Source: S34-282 sp034422075 (GTDB lineage: Bacteria > Chloroflexota > Dehalococcoidia > Lucifugimonadales > Australimonadaceae). Taken from it: DNA of 15,479 nt. Under the pieces are notes generated by a model that worked only from the letters and a program-made list of their open reading frames with translations, searched no databases and was not told where the DNA came from. Position 1 is the first letter of the stretch. Every line of letters starts with the position of its first letter. Below are positions 1 to 6,782 of the stretch, one piece after another. The position numbers were made by a program, and so were the translations under genes. The stretch spans positions 1-15,479 of the forward strand of contig DAOUJX010000037.1 of NCBI GenBank assembly GCA_034422075.1, in the 5' to 3' direction.

Positions 1-2172
1 GTGGACCCGCGCGAGTGGACGTACGCCAACATGGACCGGATGCGCGAGCAGCTGCGCTCCATGGGCGCGATGTTCGATTGGAACCGCGAGGTGGTCACGT
101 GCGACCCCGGCTACTACCGCTGGAACCAGTGGCTCTTCAACCGCCTATTCGAGAGGGGCCTTGCCTATCGGGCGCTGGCGGCGGTGAACTGGTGCCCCGG
201 CTGCCAGACCGTGCTCGCCAACGAGCAGGTCATCGACGGGCGCTGCGAGCGGTCCGACGACGTGGTCATCCGGCGCGAGATGGAGCAGTGGTTCTTCAGG
301 ATGACCGCCTATGCCGACGAGCTGCTCGACTTCTCTGGTGTGGTGGAGTGGCCGGAACGCATCATGCTGATGCAGCGCAACTGGATTGGGCGCAGCGAGG
401 GCGTGCAGGTCTCCTTTGCGCTCGAGAGGAGCACCGAGGCCATCGAGACGTTCACGACGCGCATCGACACCATCTTCGGCGCAACCTTCATTGCCATCGC
501 GCCGGAGCACCCGCTCGTCCCGAGCATCACGACGCCCGCGCAACGGGCTGAGGTCGAGGCGTACATCGCGCGGTCGCGCGAGGAGACGGAGATTGAGCGA
601 TTGTCGACCGAGCGGGAAAAGACGGGCGTGCATACGGGCGCCTACGCCATCAACCGCCTGAGCGGCGAGCGTATCCCGATCCTGGTCGCCGACTACGTGC
701 TGCTGTCGTACGGCACCGGCGCGGTGATGGGCGTCCCCGCCCACGACGAACGCGACTTCGAGTTCGCCAAGAAGTACGGGCTGGAGATCCGCGTCGTCGT
801 GGCGCCTCCCGGATGGAGCGCGGGTGACGAACTCGTGGAGGTGTATGTCGAGAAGGAGGGCGGCACGCAGGTCAACTCGGGCGAATTCGATGGGCTGCCC
901 AGCCGGGAAGGGTACGAGGCCATCGCCGAGAAGATTGCGGCGCAGGGCTGGGGAACGCGCACGACGACGTACCGGATGCGCGACTGGCTCATCTCGCGCC
1001 AGCGCTACTGGGGCACCCCCATCCCCATCGTCTACTGCGGGGAGTGCGGAACGGTGCCGGTACCCGACGAGCAGTTGCCCGTCCTCTTGCCCGAGGGCGT
1101 CGAGTTCCTGCCCACGGGCGAGTCGCCGCTGAGGCGTCTCGACGAATGGGTGAACACCACCTGTCCGGAATGCGGCGGCCAGGCCACGCGCGAGACGGAC
1201 ACGATGGACACGTTCGTGGACTCGTCGTGGTACTTCCTGCGCTACTTGAGCGCGCACGACGATGAGCGCATCGTCGATCCCGCGAGCGCGCTCGCCTGGT
1301 GCCCCGTCGACCAGTACATGGGCGGCGCGGAGCATGCGGTCATGCACCTGCTCTACGCGCGCTGGTTCACCAGGGCCATGCGCGAGATCGGCATCATCGA
1401 CTTCGACGAGCCGTTCCTGCGGCTCTTCAACCAGGGCGTCATCCTCTCGGGCCACGCCAAGATGTCCAAGAGCCGGGGCAACGTCATCGCGCCCGACGAC
1501 TACGTGCGCGAGCTGGGCGCCGACGTCGTGCGCCTCTACTTGATGTTCCTCGGTCCGTGGGAATCGGGCGGCGATTGGAGCGATACGGGCATCAACGGCA
1601 TTGCGCGCTGGGTCAACCGCGTATGGGACCTCGTGCAGCGCGACGCCGCTGCCTTGCCGGTATCCGGCGCAGCCAGCGACCGTGACGTCACCCGGCTCGT
1701 CCACCAGACGGTGCGGCGCGTCGTGACCGACATCGGCCGCTTCAAGTTCAACACGGCCATCGCGGGGCTCATGGAACTGACGAACGAGTTGGCGCCGGCC
1801 TACGATGGCCAGGCCGTCTCGCAGCCCGTCTGGCGCGAGGCCATCGAGAAGGCGCTGCTGCTGCTCGCTCCCATGGCGCCGCACCTGAGCGAGGAGCTCT
1901 GGGAGCGCATCGGCAACGACTACAGCATCCACCGCCAATCGCTGCCTGCGTGGGACGATGCGCTTGCGGCCATCGAAGAGGCAACGCTCATCGTGCAGGT
2001 CAACGGCAAGCTGCGCGACCGGGTGCAGGTGCCGGCCGACATCGACGAGGCGTCAGCCAAGCAGGTTGCGCTGGAGAGCGAGCGCGTCCGCCCCCTGACG
2101 GACGGCAAGGCCATCGACAAGGTGGTCTTCGTGCCAGGGCGCTACCTCGTCAGCGTGGTCGTCAAGGGCTAG
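1..2172 (+). CDS. leuS: leucyl-tRNA synthetase, 5' truncated by window edge
   Basis: Class I aminoacyl-tRNA synthetase that charges tRNA-Leu with leucine in the cytoplasm. The window starts inside the gene: 723 residues are open from the first base, while complete bacterial LeuRS is usually about 800-870, so the N-terminal Rossmann part with the HIGH motif lies upstream. Visible in order (residues from base 1): WCPGCQTVLANEQV at 64-77; CP1 editing domain with TTRIDT at 152-157 and GVPAHDERD at 244-252 (D249 matches the conserved editing aspartate); RQRYWG at 333-338; zinc-type cysteines C346/C349 and C388/C391; the DTMDTFVDSSWYF block at 400-412; KMSKS at 487-491 (base 1459); an anticodon-binding helical domain; and the C-terminal QVNGKLRDRVQVP module. 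The threonine-rich editing motif is usually TTRPDT, so the proline is isoleucine here. The stop lies 2 bp from the convergent sbcC stop. Identification is certain; the visible GTG at base 1 is not the true start. Confidence 0.97.
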   Translation: MDPREWTYANMDRMREQLRSMGAMFDWNREVVTCDPGYYRWNQWLFNRLFERGLAYRALAAVNWCPGCQTVLANEQVIDGRCERSDDVVIRREMEQWFFRMTAYADELLDFSGVVEWPERIMLMQRNWIGRSEGVQVSFALERSTEAIETFTTRIDTIFGATFIAIAPEHPLVPSITTPAQRAEVEAYIARSREETEIERLSTEREKTGVHTGAYAINRLSGERIPILVADYVLLSYGTGAVMGVPAHDERDFEFAKKYGLEIRVVVAPPGWSAGDELVEVYVEKEGGTQVNSGEFDGLPSREGYEAIAEKIAAQGWGTRTTTYRMRDWLISRQRYWGTPIPIVYCGECGTVPVPDEQLPVLLPEGVEFLPTGESPLRRLDEWVNTTCPECGGQATRETDTMDTFVDSSWYFLRYLSAHDDERIVDPASALAWCPVDQYMGGAEHAVMHLLYARWFTRAMREIGIIDFDEPFLRLFNQGVILSGHAKMSKSRGNVIAPDDYVRELGADVVRLYLMFLGPWESGGDWSDTGINGIARWVNRVWDLVQRDAAALPVSGAASDRDVTRLVHQTVRRVVTDIGRFKFNTAIAGLMELTNELAPAYDGQAVSQPVWREAIEKALLLLAPMAPHLSEELWERIGNDYSIHRQSLPAWDDALAAIEEATLIVQVNGKLRDRVQVPADIDEASAKQVALESERVRPLTDGKAIDKVVFVPGRYLVSVVVKG

Positions 2173-2187
2173 CGTCACGAGACGCTG
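2170..2187. terminator. hairpin across the leuS/sbcC convergent stops
   Basis: AGCGTC (2171-2176), loop ACGA, GACGCT (2181-2186) form a perfect 6 bp stem with a possible extra T-G pair outside. The stem covers part of the leuS stop (2170-2172) and the sbcC stop (2175-2177). No T-run follows on either strand, so it is not a classical intrinsic terminator; a role in ending or protecting both transcripts is inferred. Confidence 0.4.
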
Positions 2188-4763
2188 AAGGTTGAGCCTC
2201 CGCCCACCGCGCGGCTCACCTCGATGCGCACCGGAAAGGCCTCCTTCACCTCGTCCATGTGCGTGATGACGAGGATGCGCTGGAAGTCGTCCTCGATCGC
2301 CTTGATGACCTCGACGATGCGGTCGCGACCCTGCGCATCCTGCGTGCCAAAGCCCTCGTCGATGAACAACGTGGGCAACTGCGCGCCCGCGCGCCACGCC
2401 AGCAGCTTGCTCAGCGCGATGCGCAGCGCGAGGTCGACGCGAAAGCGCTCGCCGCCGCTGAACAGGTCGTAGGAGCGCGTGCCCAGCTCGTCGGCGACGT
2501 CGATGTGGAGCGTCTCGACGAGGTCGCCGGTCGCCCCGCCCGACCTGCGGGCCCGCTGCGTCTGCATCTTCAGCGACATGCGCCCGTCGGTCATGCGGCT
2601 GAGCAGGTCGTTGGCCTCATCCTCCAGCCTCGGGATGGCTGCTTCGATGAGCAGCGCCTGCACGCCCCCCTTGCCGAAGGCGACGCCGAGTTCGTCGTAG
2701 AGCCCGGCATCGTCGGCCAAGGACTCGCGCTCCATCTTGCGCTCCACCAATTCCGTCTCGGCGGCCTCTATCTGCTCCAACTGGTTGGCGAGCGAGCCGC
2801 GCCGTTCTTGGAGTTCGTCGCGCCGCGCCGCGGCCTCTCGCTGCAGTCGCTCCAATTCGCTGCGGCGGCGCCTGGCCTCGGGCAGCCCCACCAGCTCCGC
2901 CTCGATGTCGCGCTGCTGCGTCGCGAGCCGCGCAAGCTCCTCCTGGGTATCCGCAACGCGCTTCGCCGCAGATGCCAGGGCCGACTGGTCGTCGTCGAGG
3001 CGGCGGCGCGCCTCCTCCAATTCCCGGTGCTCGCCCTCCCAGTGCTCCAGCGCCTGCACCTCCTGCCGGAGGCCATCGAGCGCATGGGAGTCGAATGCCG
3101 CCGCCTCGATCTGCGCCCTCAACTCGGCGGCCTGCGCCTGCTCGGCCGGCGCGAAAGTCCCCTGCTCGACGCGCGCCTTGCGTTCGGCCAGCGCAGCGCG
3201 GACATCCTCCAGCCTGGCAACCGCCGCGGCGGCCTGCTCCTCCCGCAACAGCAGCTCCGCCCGCTCTGCATCGAGCGCCCTGCGCTTCGTCTCGACGGTG
3301 CGCTGCGCCTGCACCATGAGCGCAGATGCCTGCCGTGCGTCGCTCTCGAGGGAGCTGACCTTCGTCGCCTGCGCCCTGTATCGCTCGCGCTGCCCCGCTA
3401 TTTCGGCGTTGTAGGCGCGCTCGAGCCGCTCGCGCCCCTCCTTGCCAAGACTGCTTCCGCATAGGGGGCACTCCACGCCCTCGCTGTGGTCGTGGTCGTG
3501 GTTGAGCAGCTCCAGCTTGCTGCGCGTCTCCTTGCCTTCGGTCTCGAGGCGGGCGTTGTCGGCCTTCAGGGCCTCCGCCTCGGTGACGAGCTCCCGGTAG
3601 CGCTGGGCGTGCGCCTCCGCCCGCGCAAGGCCTTCGTCCGGCGCCTGCGCTTGCGCATCCAGTTGCGCCAGCCGCTGCCGAACGTCCGGCAGCGATGCTG
3701 CGCTCGGGCCCACCTCGTCCAGGTCCCGCTCGAGGCCTGCCACCTCCGCCTCGAGCCGCGCCCGCTCAGCCGTAATCCGGCTTTCGAGCGGCGCACGTTG
3801 GGATTGGAGTCGATGGACGAGCGATGCCTTGGCGCTGAGCCCGGCGTGCTGGGCCCGCGCGTCCTGTAGCTCCGCGAATCCCCGCTCGATGGGCGTCGTC
3901 CGCTCGAGCGACGCCCCCCACTGCTGGACGCGCTCGGCAAGCCGCGCCTGCTCGTGCTCCTCCTGTTCACTCCGCTCCGAGGCGCGGCGCAGCTGCGCCG
4001 CAACCGATTCGCCATCGGCCTGGCGGCGCTCCAGCTGTGCGACCTCAGCGCCGGCAAGGTCGAACGCTGCTCTCTTGGCATTCGCATCGGCGAGGGCGCG
4101 CTCCGCCTCTGCCGAAACCTCTGCAAGCAGCGCCGCGACGTCGCCGCGGCGCGCCGTCTGCACTTCCAGCCGCTCGATCTGCGCGGTGGTCAGCCCCACC
4201 TTGGCCTGGGCATCGCGGGCGCGCTGCCGCGCACGGTCGGACAGGCGGTCGTACATCGCCAGACCCAGGACGCGCGCGAGCACCTCCTTGCGGTTCGCCG
4301 GAGTGGACATCGCGAAGGTGTCGGAGCGGCCCTGGAGGAGGTAGGCGCTGTTGACGAACGTGTCGTAGTCCATGCGAATGAGGCGCTCGATCTGGGCCGC
4401 GGTCTGGGCCATGGTGTTTGCGGTCAGCGGGACCCACTCATCGCCCGAGGCAACGGCCAGTTCCAGCGAGGATGCGCCCGCCCTACGGGCCTTGGAGAAG
4501 CGGCGCGCGATACGGTGGCGCTGGCCGCCCTCATCGAATTCCAGCTCGACCCGCATCTCCTGCTCACCCTCGTGGACGAGCTGCTCCTGGCGCTGCCCGC
4601 GCGCCCTTCCCCAGATGGCCCAGGTGATCGCGTCGAGGAGGGCGGACTTGCCGTGCCCGTTCGCACCGCACAGGCACGCCACGTGGATGTCCTCGAGATG
4701 CAGCGTTGGAGCATCGTCCCGATAGGAAAGGAAGTTGTGCACCTTGAGCGAGAGCGGCAGCAT
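2175..4763 (-). CDS. sbcC: SbcC/Rad50-type exonuclease ATPase subunit
   Basis: SMC-like ATPase of the SbcCD (Mre11-Rad50) complex, which with the SbcD nuclease processes hairpins, protein-blocked ends and double-strand breaks. The 862-residue protein has Walker A GANGHGKS at 33-40, a Q-loop in AYLLQGRSD (Q144), a long Glu/Arg/Ala/Gln-rich coiled coil, a central zinc hook CPLC (C432, C435, almost exactly mid-protein), a returning coiled coil, signature FSGGERFRVDLALR (SGGE 769-772), Walker B LFIDEGFG (D802, E803) and switch His835 in VITHMDE. It is shorter than E. coli SbcC (about 1050). I chose ATG 4763 because the homologous N-terminus MLPLSLKVHNFLSYRD begins there; the frame is open up to 5009 but that stretch is unlike SbcC and overlaps the divergent gene. 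GATACT sits 6 bases before the ATG with no leader or Shine-Dalgarno. No sbcD is adjacent: upstream is a divergent gene. Confidence 0.95.
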   Translation of the reverse strand: MLPLSLKVHNFLSYRDDAPTLHLEDIHVACLCGANGHGKSALLDAITWAIWGRARGQRQEQLVHEGEQEMRVELEFDEGGQRHRIARRFSKARRAGASSLELAVASGDEWVPLTANTMAQTAAQIERLIRMDYDTFVNSAYLLQGRSDTFAMSTPANRKEVLARVLGLAMYDRLSDRARQRARDAQAKVGLTTAQIERLEVQTARRGDVAALLAEVSAEAERALADANAKRAAFDLAGAEVAQLERRQADGESVAAQLRRASERSEQEEHEQARLAERVQQWGASLERTTPIERGFAELQDARAQHAGLSAKASLVHRLQSQRAPLESRITAERARLEAEVAGLERDLDEVGPSAASLPDVRQRLAQLDAQAQAPDEGLARAEAHAQRYRELVTEAEALKADNARLETEGKETRSKLELLNHDHDHSEGVECPLCGSSLGKEGRERLERAYNAEIAGQRERYRAQATKVSSLESDARQASALMVQAQRTVETKRRALDAERAELLLREEQAAAAVARLEDVRAALAERKARVEQGTFAPAEQAQAAELRAQIEAAAFDSHALDGLRQEVQALEHWEGEHRELEEARRRLDDDQSALASAAKRVADTQEELARLATQQRDIEAELVGLPEARRRRSELERLQREAAARRDELQERRGSLANQLEQIEAAETELVERKMERESLADDAGLYDELGVAFGKGGVQALLIEAAIPRLEDEANDLLSRMTDGRMSLKMQTQRARRSGGATGDLVETLHIDVADELGTRSYDLFSGGERFRVDLALRIALSKLLAWRAGAQLPTLFIDEGFGTQDAQGRDRIVEVIKAIEDDFQRILVITHMDEVKEAFPVRIEVSRAVGGGSTFSVS

Positions 4764-4769
4764 GCGCCT

Positions 4770-4798
4770 AGTATCCCGACGCCGGCGCCAGCGGACAA
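4770..4798 (-). promoter_or_regulatory. putative leaderless promoter of sbcC
   Basis: Reading the minus strand, TTGTCC (4798-4793), a 17-base spacer and GATACT (4775-4770) are followed after exactly 6 bases by the ATG at 4763. Each hexamer matches the sigma-70 consensus at 4 of 6 positions. Transcription would begin at or next to the A of the ATG, so the mRNA should be leaderless. There is no Shine-Dalgarno-like sequence before this ATG, which agrees. Confidence 0.5.
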
Positions 4799-4823
4799 GC
4801 GGGCAGTGGCGGAGGCCTCGTTC

Positions 4824-4846
4824 CACGGCCGTGCAAAACGGCTGTG
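4824..4846. promoter_or_regulatory. candidate operator in the divergent sbcC/kinase region
   Basis: CACGGCCGTG (4824-4833) is a perfect 10-base palindrome. Its core ACGGCCGTG (4825-4833) recurs as ACGGCTGTG (4838-4846), a direct repeat with 13-base periodicity. GCCGT/ACGGC (4828-4832 and 4838-4842) could also pair as a 5 bp hairpin. The site lies between the two divergent starts and close to the -35 position of the rightward promoter. A DNA-binding role is inferred from position and symmetry; in GC-rich DNA chance is possible. Confidence 0.25.
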
Positions 4847-4871
4847 CGCTCCCGGTAGGCCCCGCTCCGTG

Positions 4872-4893
4872 TAGGATTGCGCCACGGGGGGAG
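4872..4893 (+). promoter_or_regulatory. putative -10 element and ribosome-binding site of the kinase-like gene
   Basis: TAGGAT (4872-4877) is a -10-like hexamer (4/6), and GGGGGGAG (4886-4893) is a Shine-Dalgarno-like purine run. I see no convincing -35 at 17-18 bases. The purine run is 3 bases before an in-frame TTG (4897) and 15 before an in-frame GTG (4909), so it does not settle the start codon. Confidence 0.35.
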
Positions 4894-4917
4894 ATCTTGC
4901 GTAGTCCCGTGGAGCGG

Positions 4918-5496
4918 ATGCTCGATGAGGTGCTCGCGCTGCTGGATGCCACCTCGCGCGGCAGGCGCTTGACGATAGTGGCCATCGACGGCCCTGCGTA
5001 CGCGGGCAAGTCGACGCTGGCTGCCGCAATCCACCGCGCGTGGCCGGAGACAGAGCTCGTCCACGTCGATGACTTCCAGGCCGACTTGGACGATTCGCTC
5101 GGCGCAACCCCATCGCCAGAGGAGGACTACGGGCGTCTCTTCGACTGGGAGCGGCTGCGCAGGGAGGTGCTCATGCCCCTCGTCGACGCCAAGCCCGCCC
5201 GATACCGCAGACCCGGCTGGCGGGAGCGCTCGCTGAGCGGCGGCTGGGTGACCATCGCCCCGCGCGGCATCGTCATCGTCGAGGGCCTGTCCTCCATGCG
5301 ACGCGAGCTGCGCGACTTCTACTCCGCAACGATCTTCGTCGACACGCCGCCGGAGGAGCGCATGGCGCGCGCATGGACGCTCCTGGGCGACGCGGCCGCC
5401 GTCGAGCGCCGCGAGGCCGCCGCGCGCTGGTACCTGGAGCACGAGTGCGCCGAGCAGCGCGCCGATCTCGTCGTCAACGGGCACGAAATACCCTAG
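4918..5496 (+). CDS. uridine kinase-like P-loop NTPase
   Basis: Small nucleoside/nucleotide-kinase-like protein of the uridine kinase/(d)CMP kinase fold, probably cytoplasmic; the substrate cannot be read from sequence. With ATG 4918 it is 192 residues: Walker A GPAYAGKST at 25-33, then LVHVDDFQ (D51, D52), the usual acceptor-side acid of uridine kinases, a central RRPGWRER segment, and the strand-loop IVIVEGLSSMRRELRDFYSATIFVDTP, which matches the VEG...D.P pattern of the family, followed by an Arg-rich lid region (ERMARAW). In-frame GTG 4909 and TTG 4897 would add 3 or 7 residues (LRSPVER); GGAG at 4911-4914 is only 3 bases from the ATG, so any of the three is possible. It is divergent from sbcC, and 47 bases separate its stop from the AlkD-like start. 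Family assignment is solid, specificity unknown. Confidence 0.8.
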   Translation: MLDEVLALLDATSRGRRLTIVAIDGPAYAGKSTLAAAIHRAWPETELVHVDDFQADLDDSLGATPSPEEDYGRLFDWERLRREVLMPLVDAKPARYRRPGWRERSLSGGWVTIAPRGIVIVEGLSSMRRELRDFYSATIFVDTPPEERMARAWTLLGDAAAVERREAAARWYLEHECAEQRADLVVNGHEIP

Positions 5497-5520
5497 GCCT
5501 ACGGCGAAGGCGCGGGGCCT
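5495..5520 (+). terminator. weak hairpin after the kinase-like gene
   Basis: AGGCC (5495-5499) can pair with GGCCT (5516-5520) around a 16-base loop, beginning in the stop codon of the kinase-like gene. The stem is short, the loop large and there is no T-run. It is only a weak terminator candidate, but a separate promoter-like TACAAT follows at 5528. Confidence 0.2.
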
Positions 5521-5527
5521 CACGCGC

Positions 5528-5533
5528 TACAAT
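5528..5533 (+). promoter_or_regulatory. putative -10 element of the AlkD-like gene
   Basis: TACAAT (5 of 6 matches to TATAAT) lies 10 bases before ATG 5544. It overlaps the alternative in-frame ATG at 5532, so if it is the -10, translation must start at 5544 with a leader of only a few bases. No -35 hexamer is evident at 17-18 bases. Confidence 0.4.
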
Positions 5534-5543
5534 GGACGGTGCC

Positions 5544-6323
5544 ATGGCGCGCCGCAAACGTCCACGATTCGAGCGTCCAACCGCATCGGCACCTGCGCCC
5601 GAAGGCGCTGGCGACGAGCGCGTTGCCGCGGCGGTGTCGGACCTGCGGGCGCGCATGAGGCAGGCGGCCAAGCCTGCGGTTGCCGACGCCCACGCGCGCA
5701 GCTACGGGCCGGACGCGCCCGTCTACGGCCTCACCGTCGCGGACGCGAACCGGCTCGGACAGGATGCCATGCGGCGCGTGCGCGGGGCTGGCCTGCCACT
5801 GGCACTCGCGATCGCCGAGCCGCTGTTCGCCAGCGGCAACCTGGAGGAGGGTGTCGCCGCGGCGGTCATCGTCGGGGCGCAGGCCCGAAACCTGGGCGCG
5901 GAGCACTTCGAGCGCTTCGACGCATGGGCCAGTGCGCTCACGAACGAGGTCAATGCCGACGGCCTCTCGGCCCTGGCTTCTCGCTGCCTCAGCGGCCGCC
6001 CGTCCCTCGTCAACACGCTGAAGGAGTGGGCGGCGTCGGACAACCGCTTTCGCCGCCGGGCCGCCCTCACGGCATTCATACCGCTCGTACGCGAGGGCCG
6101 GTTCCTTTCGGACGCGCTCGGGGTCGCCGACCTGCTCCTCGCCGACGAGGACGAGACGGTGCAAAGCGGGCTGGGTACCTTGCTCATGGAAGCAGGCCGT
6201 TTGCAACGCGAACGCGTCGGCACGTACCTCAACGAGCGCGGCGATGCGGTCTCGCAGACCGCCCGCGCCATCGCCCTGAGCCGGGTGCGCCCTGAGCGCC
6301 GCTCGCAGGCGGAAGCGGGGTGA
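5544..6323 (+). CDS. AlkD-like DNA alkylation repair protein (HEAT-like repeats)
   Basis: 259-residue all-helical protein resembling the DNA alkylation repair family (AlkC/AlkD glycosylases), which excise alkylated bases from DNA. After a basic, Ala/Pro-rich N-terminus (MARRKRPRFERP) come helical pairs with family landmarks: SYGPDAPVYGLTVAD at 53-67, LFASGNLEEG at 95-104, LKEWAASDNRFRRRAAL at 159-175 and DEDETVQSGLGTLLMEAGR at 201-219. By-eye alignment to Bacillus cereus AlkD puts D139 at the catalytic aspartate (D113) and R171/R172 near R148, but Glu135 replaces W109 and Thr212 replaces W187. It may therefore be a divergent glycosylase or a DNA-structure-binding relative. ATG 5544 is preferred over 5532 because TACAAT overlaps the latter. 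Its last codons overlap the next gene by GTGA, implying translational coupling. Confidence 0.75.
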   Translation: MARRKRPRFERPTASAPAPEGAGDERVAAAVSDLRARMRQAAKPAVADAHARSYGPDAPVYGLTVADANRLGQDAMRRVRGAGLPLALAIAEPLFASGNLEEGVAAAVIVGAQARNLGAEHFERFDAWASALTNEVNADGLSALASRCLSGRPSLVNTLKEWAASDNRFRRRAALTAFIPLVREGRFLSDALGVADLLLADEDETVQSGLGTLLMEAGRLQRERVGTYLNERGDAVSQTARAIALSRVRPERRSQAEAG

Positions 6324-6682
6324 CGCAGCAGGCGAACCGCCCGGCCACAACGTCGATCGGCCGCCGCATCGCCCGAGGACTGCTGATGGCCGTCCTCGTC
6401 GGGTTCGTCGGAACGGTGATCTCCTTCGTCCCCGCGCTCTTCATTCAATCGGTCTTCATCGGCGAAGCGCAGCGTTGCATCGAGCAGCAGGAGTTCGAGA
6501 TGGCGGCGCAGGGCGCCATCGAGACGACGTGCGAGGAGGACCTCTCGACGACGCCGACGTGGCTGCCGGCGCTGCTCATCGGCGGCGGTGCCGCCCTCGG
6601 CGTAGCAGGCGGATTCGGGTACGGCTACATAGGCCCTGTGGGTCGAAGCAGCAGACAGGAACCGCCATGGCTGCCCTTCTAA
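6320..6682 (+). CDS. small two-helix membrane protein, function unknown
   Basis: I do not recognise this 120-residue protein. It has a basic N-terminus (TSIGRRIARG), a first hydrophobic helix at about 20-46 (LLMAVLVGFVGTVISFVPAL), an acidic loop at 47-80 with two cysteines (C53, C71), and a second hydrophobic, Gly/Ala-rich segment at about 81-106 (WLPALLIGGGAALGVAGGFG), ending in a short polar tail. By the positive-inside rule both termini should be cytoplasmic and the Cys-containing loop outside, so a disulfide is possible. The GTG start overlaps the stop of the AlkD-like gene (GTGA, 6320-6323), with GGAAG at 6311-6315 as a weak ribosome-binding site. The overlap is good evidence of co-translation but not of shared function. 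Confidence 0.7.
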   Translation: MTQQANRPATTSIGRRIARGLLMAVLVGFVGTVISFVPALFIQSVFIGEAQRCIEQQEFEMAAQGAIETTCEEDLSTTPTWLPALLIGGGAALGVAGGFGYGYIGPVGRSSRQEPPWLPF

Positions 6683-6689
6683 CTCCTAG

Positions 6690-6708
6690 AAAAGCTGCGG
6701 CCACTTTT
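6690..6708 (+). terminator. possible weak terminator after the membrane protein
   Basis: AAAAG (6690-6694) and CTTTT (6704-6708) form a 5 bp A/T-rich stem around a 9-base GC-rich loop, 8 bases after the stop codon. The descending arm gives a short T-run. The stem is weak, so I hold this loosely. The remaining bases up to 6771 show nothing else I can name. Confidence 0.25.
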
Positions 6709-6771
6709 GCTACCGTACTCGGATAGACCCTTAAGACCATCAGCACTATGCGAAACCACTCTACGCGGCGC

Positions 6772-6777
6772 TAGGAT
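6772..6777 (+). promoter_or_regulatory. putative -10 element of the lipoprotein gene (leaderless)
   Basis: TAGGAT, the same hexamer as at 4872, is followed after 5 bases (CTTCC) by GTG 6783. No Shine-Dalgarno fits in the gap, and no -35 hexamer is obvious. If real, the transcript starts at or within a base or two of the GTG. Confidence 0.4.
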
Positions 6778-6782
6778 CTTCC

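Noticed and set aside
145..1938. Long open frame of about 597 codons on the minus strand opposite leuS
   Set aside because: It lies wholly antisense to a conserved synthetase, its translation is Arg/Ala/His/Val-rich without any domain, and such frames are expected opposite GC-rich genes with G/C third positions.
2259..3464. 401-codon plus-strand open frame inside sbcC
   Set aside because: Antisense to the SbcC coiled coil and hook, low-complexity Leu/Arg/Ala composition and no recognisable start signal or motif. The 3954-4874 plus-strand frame is rejected for the same reason.
4764..5009. 82-codon N-terminal extension of sbcC
   Set aside because: The sequence is unlike any SbcC N-terminus, overlaps the divergent kinase-like gene and would read through the proposed promoter. 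The homologous start is the ATG at 4763.
6290..6323. Possible frameshift fusing the AlkD-like gene to the membrane protein
   Set aside because: Both frames have their own coherent protein, and GTGA overlap is a common arrangement for coupled genes.
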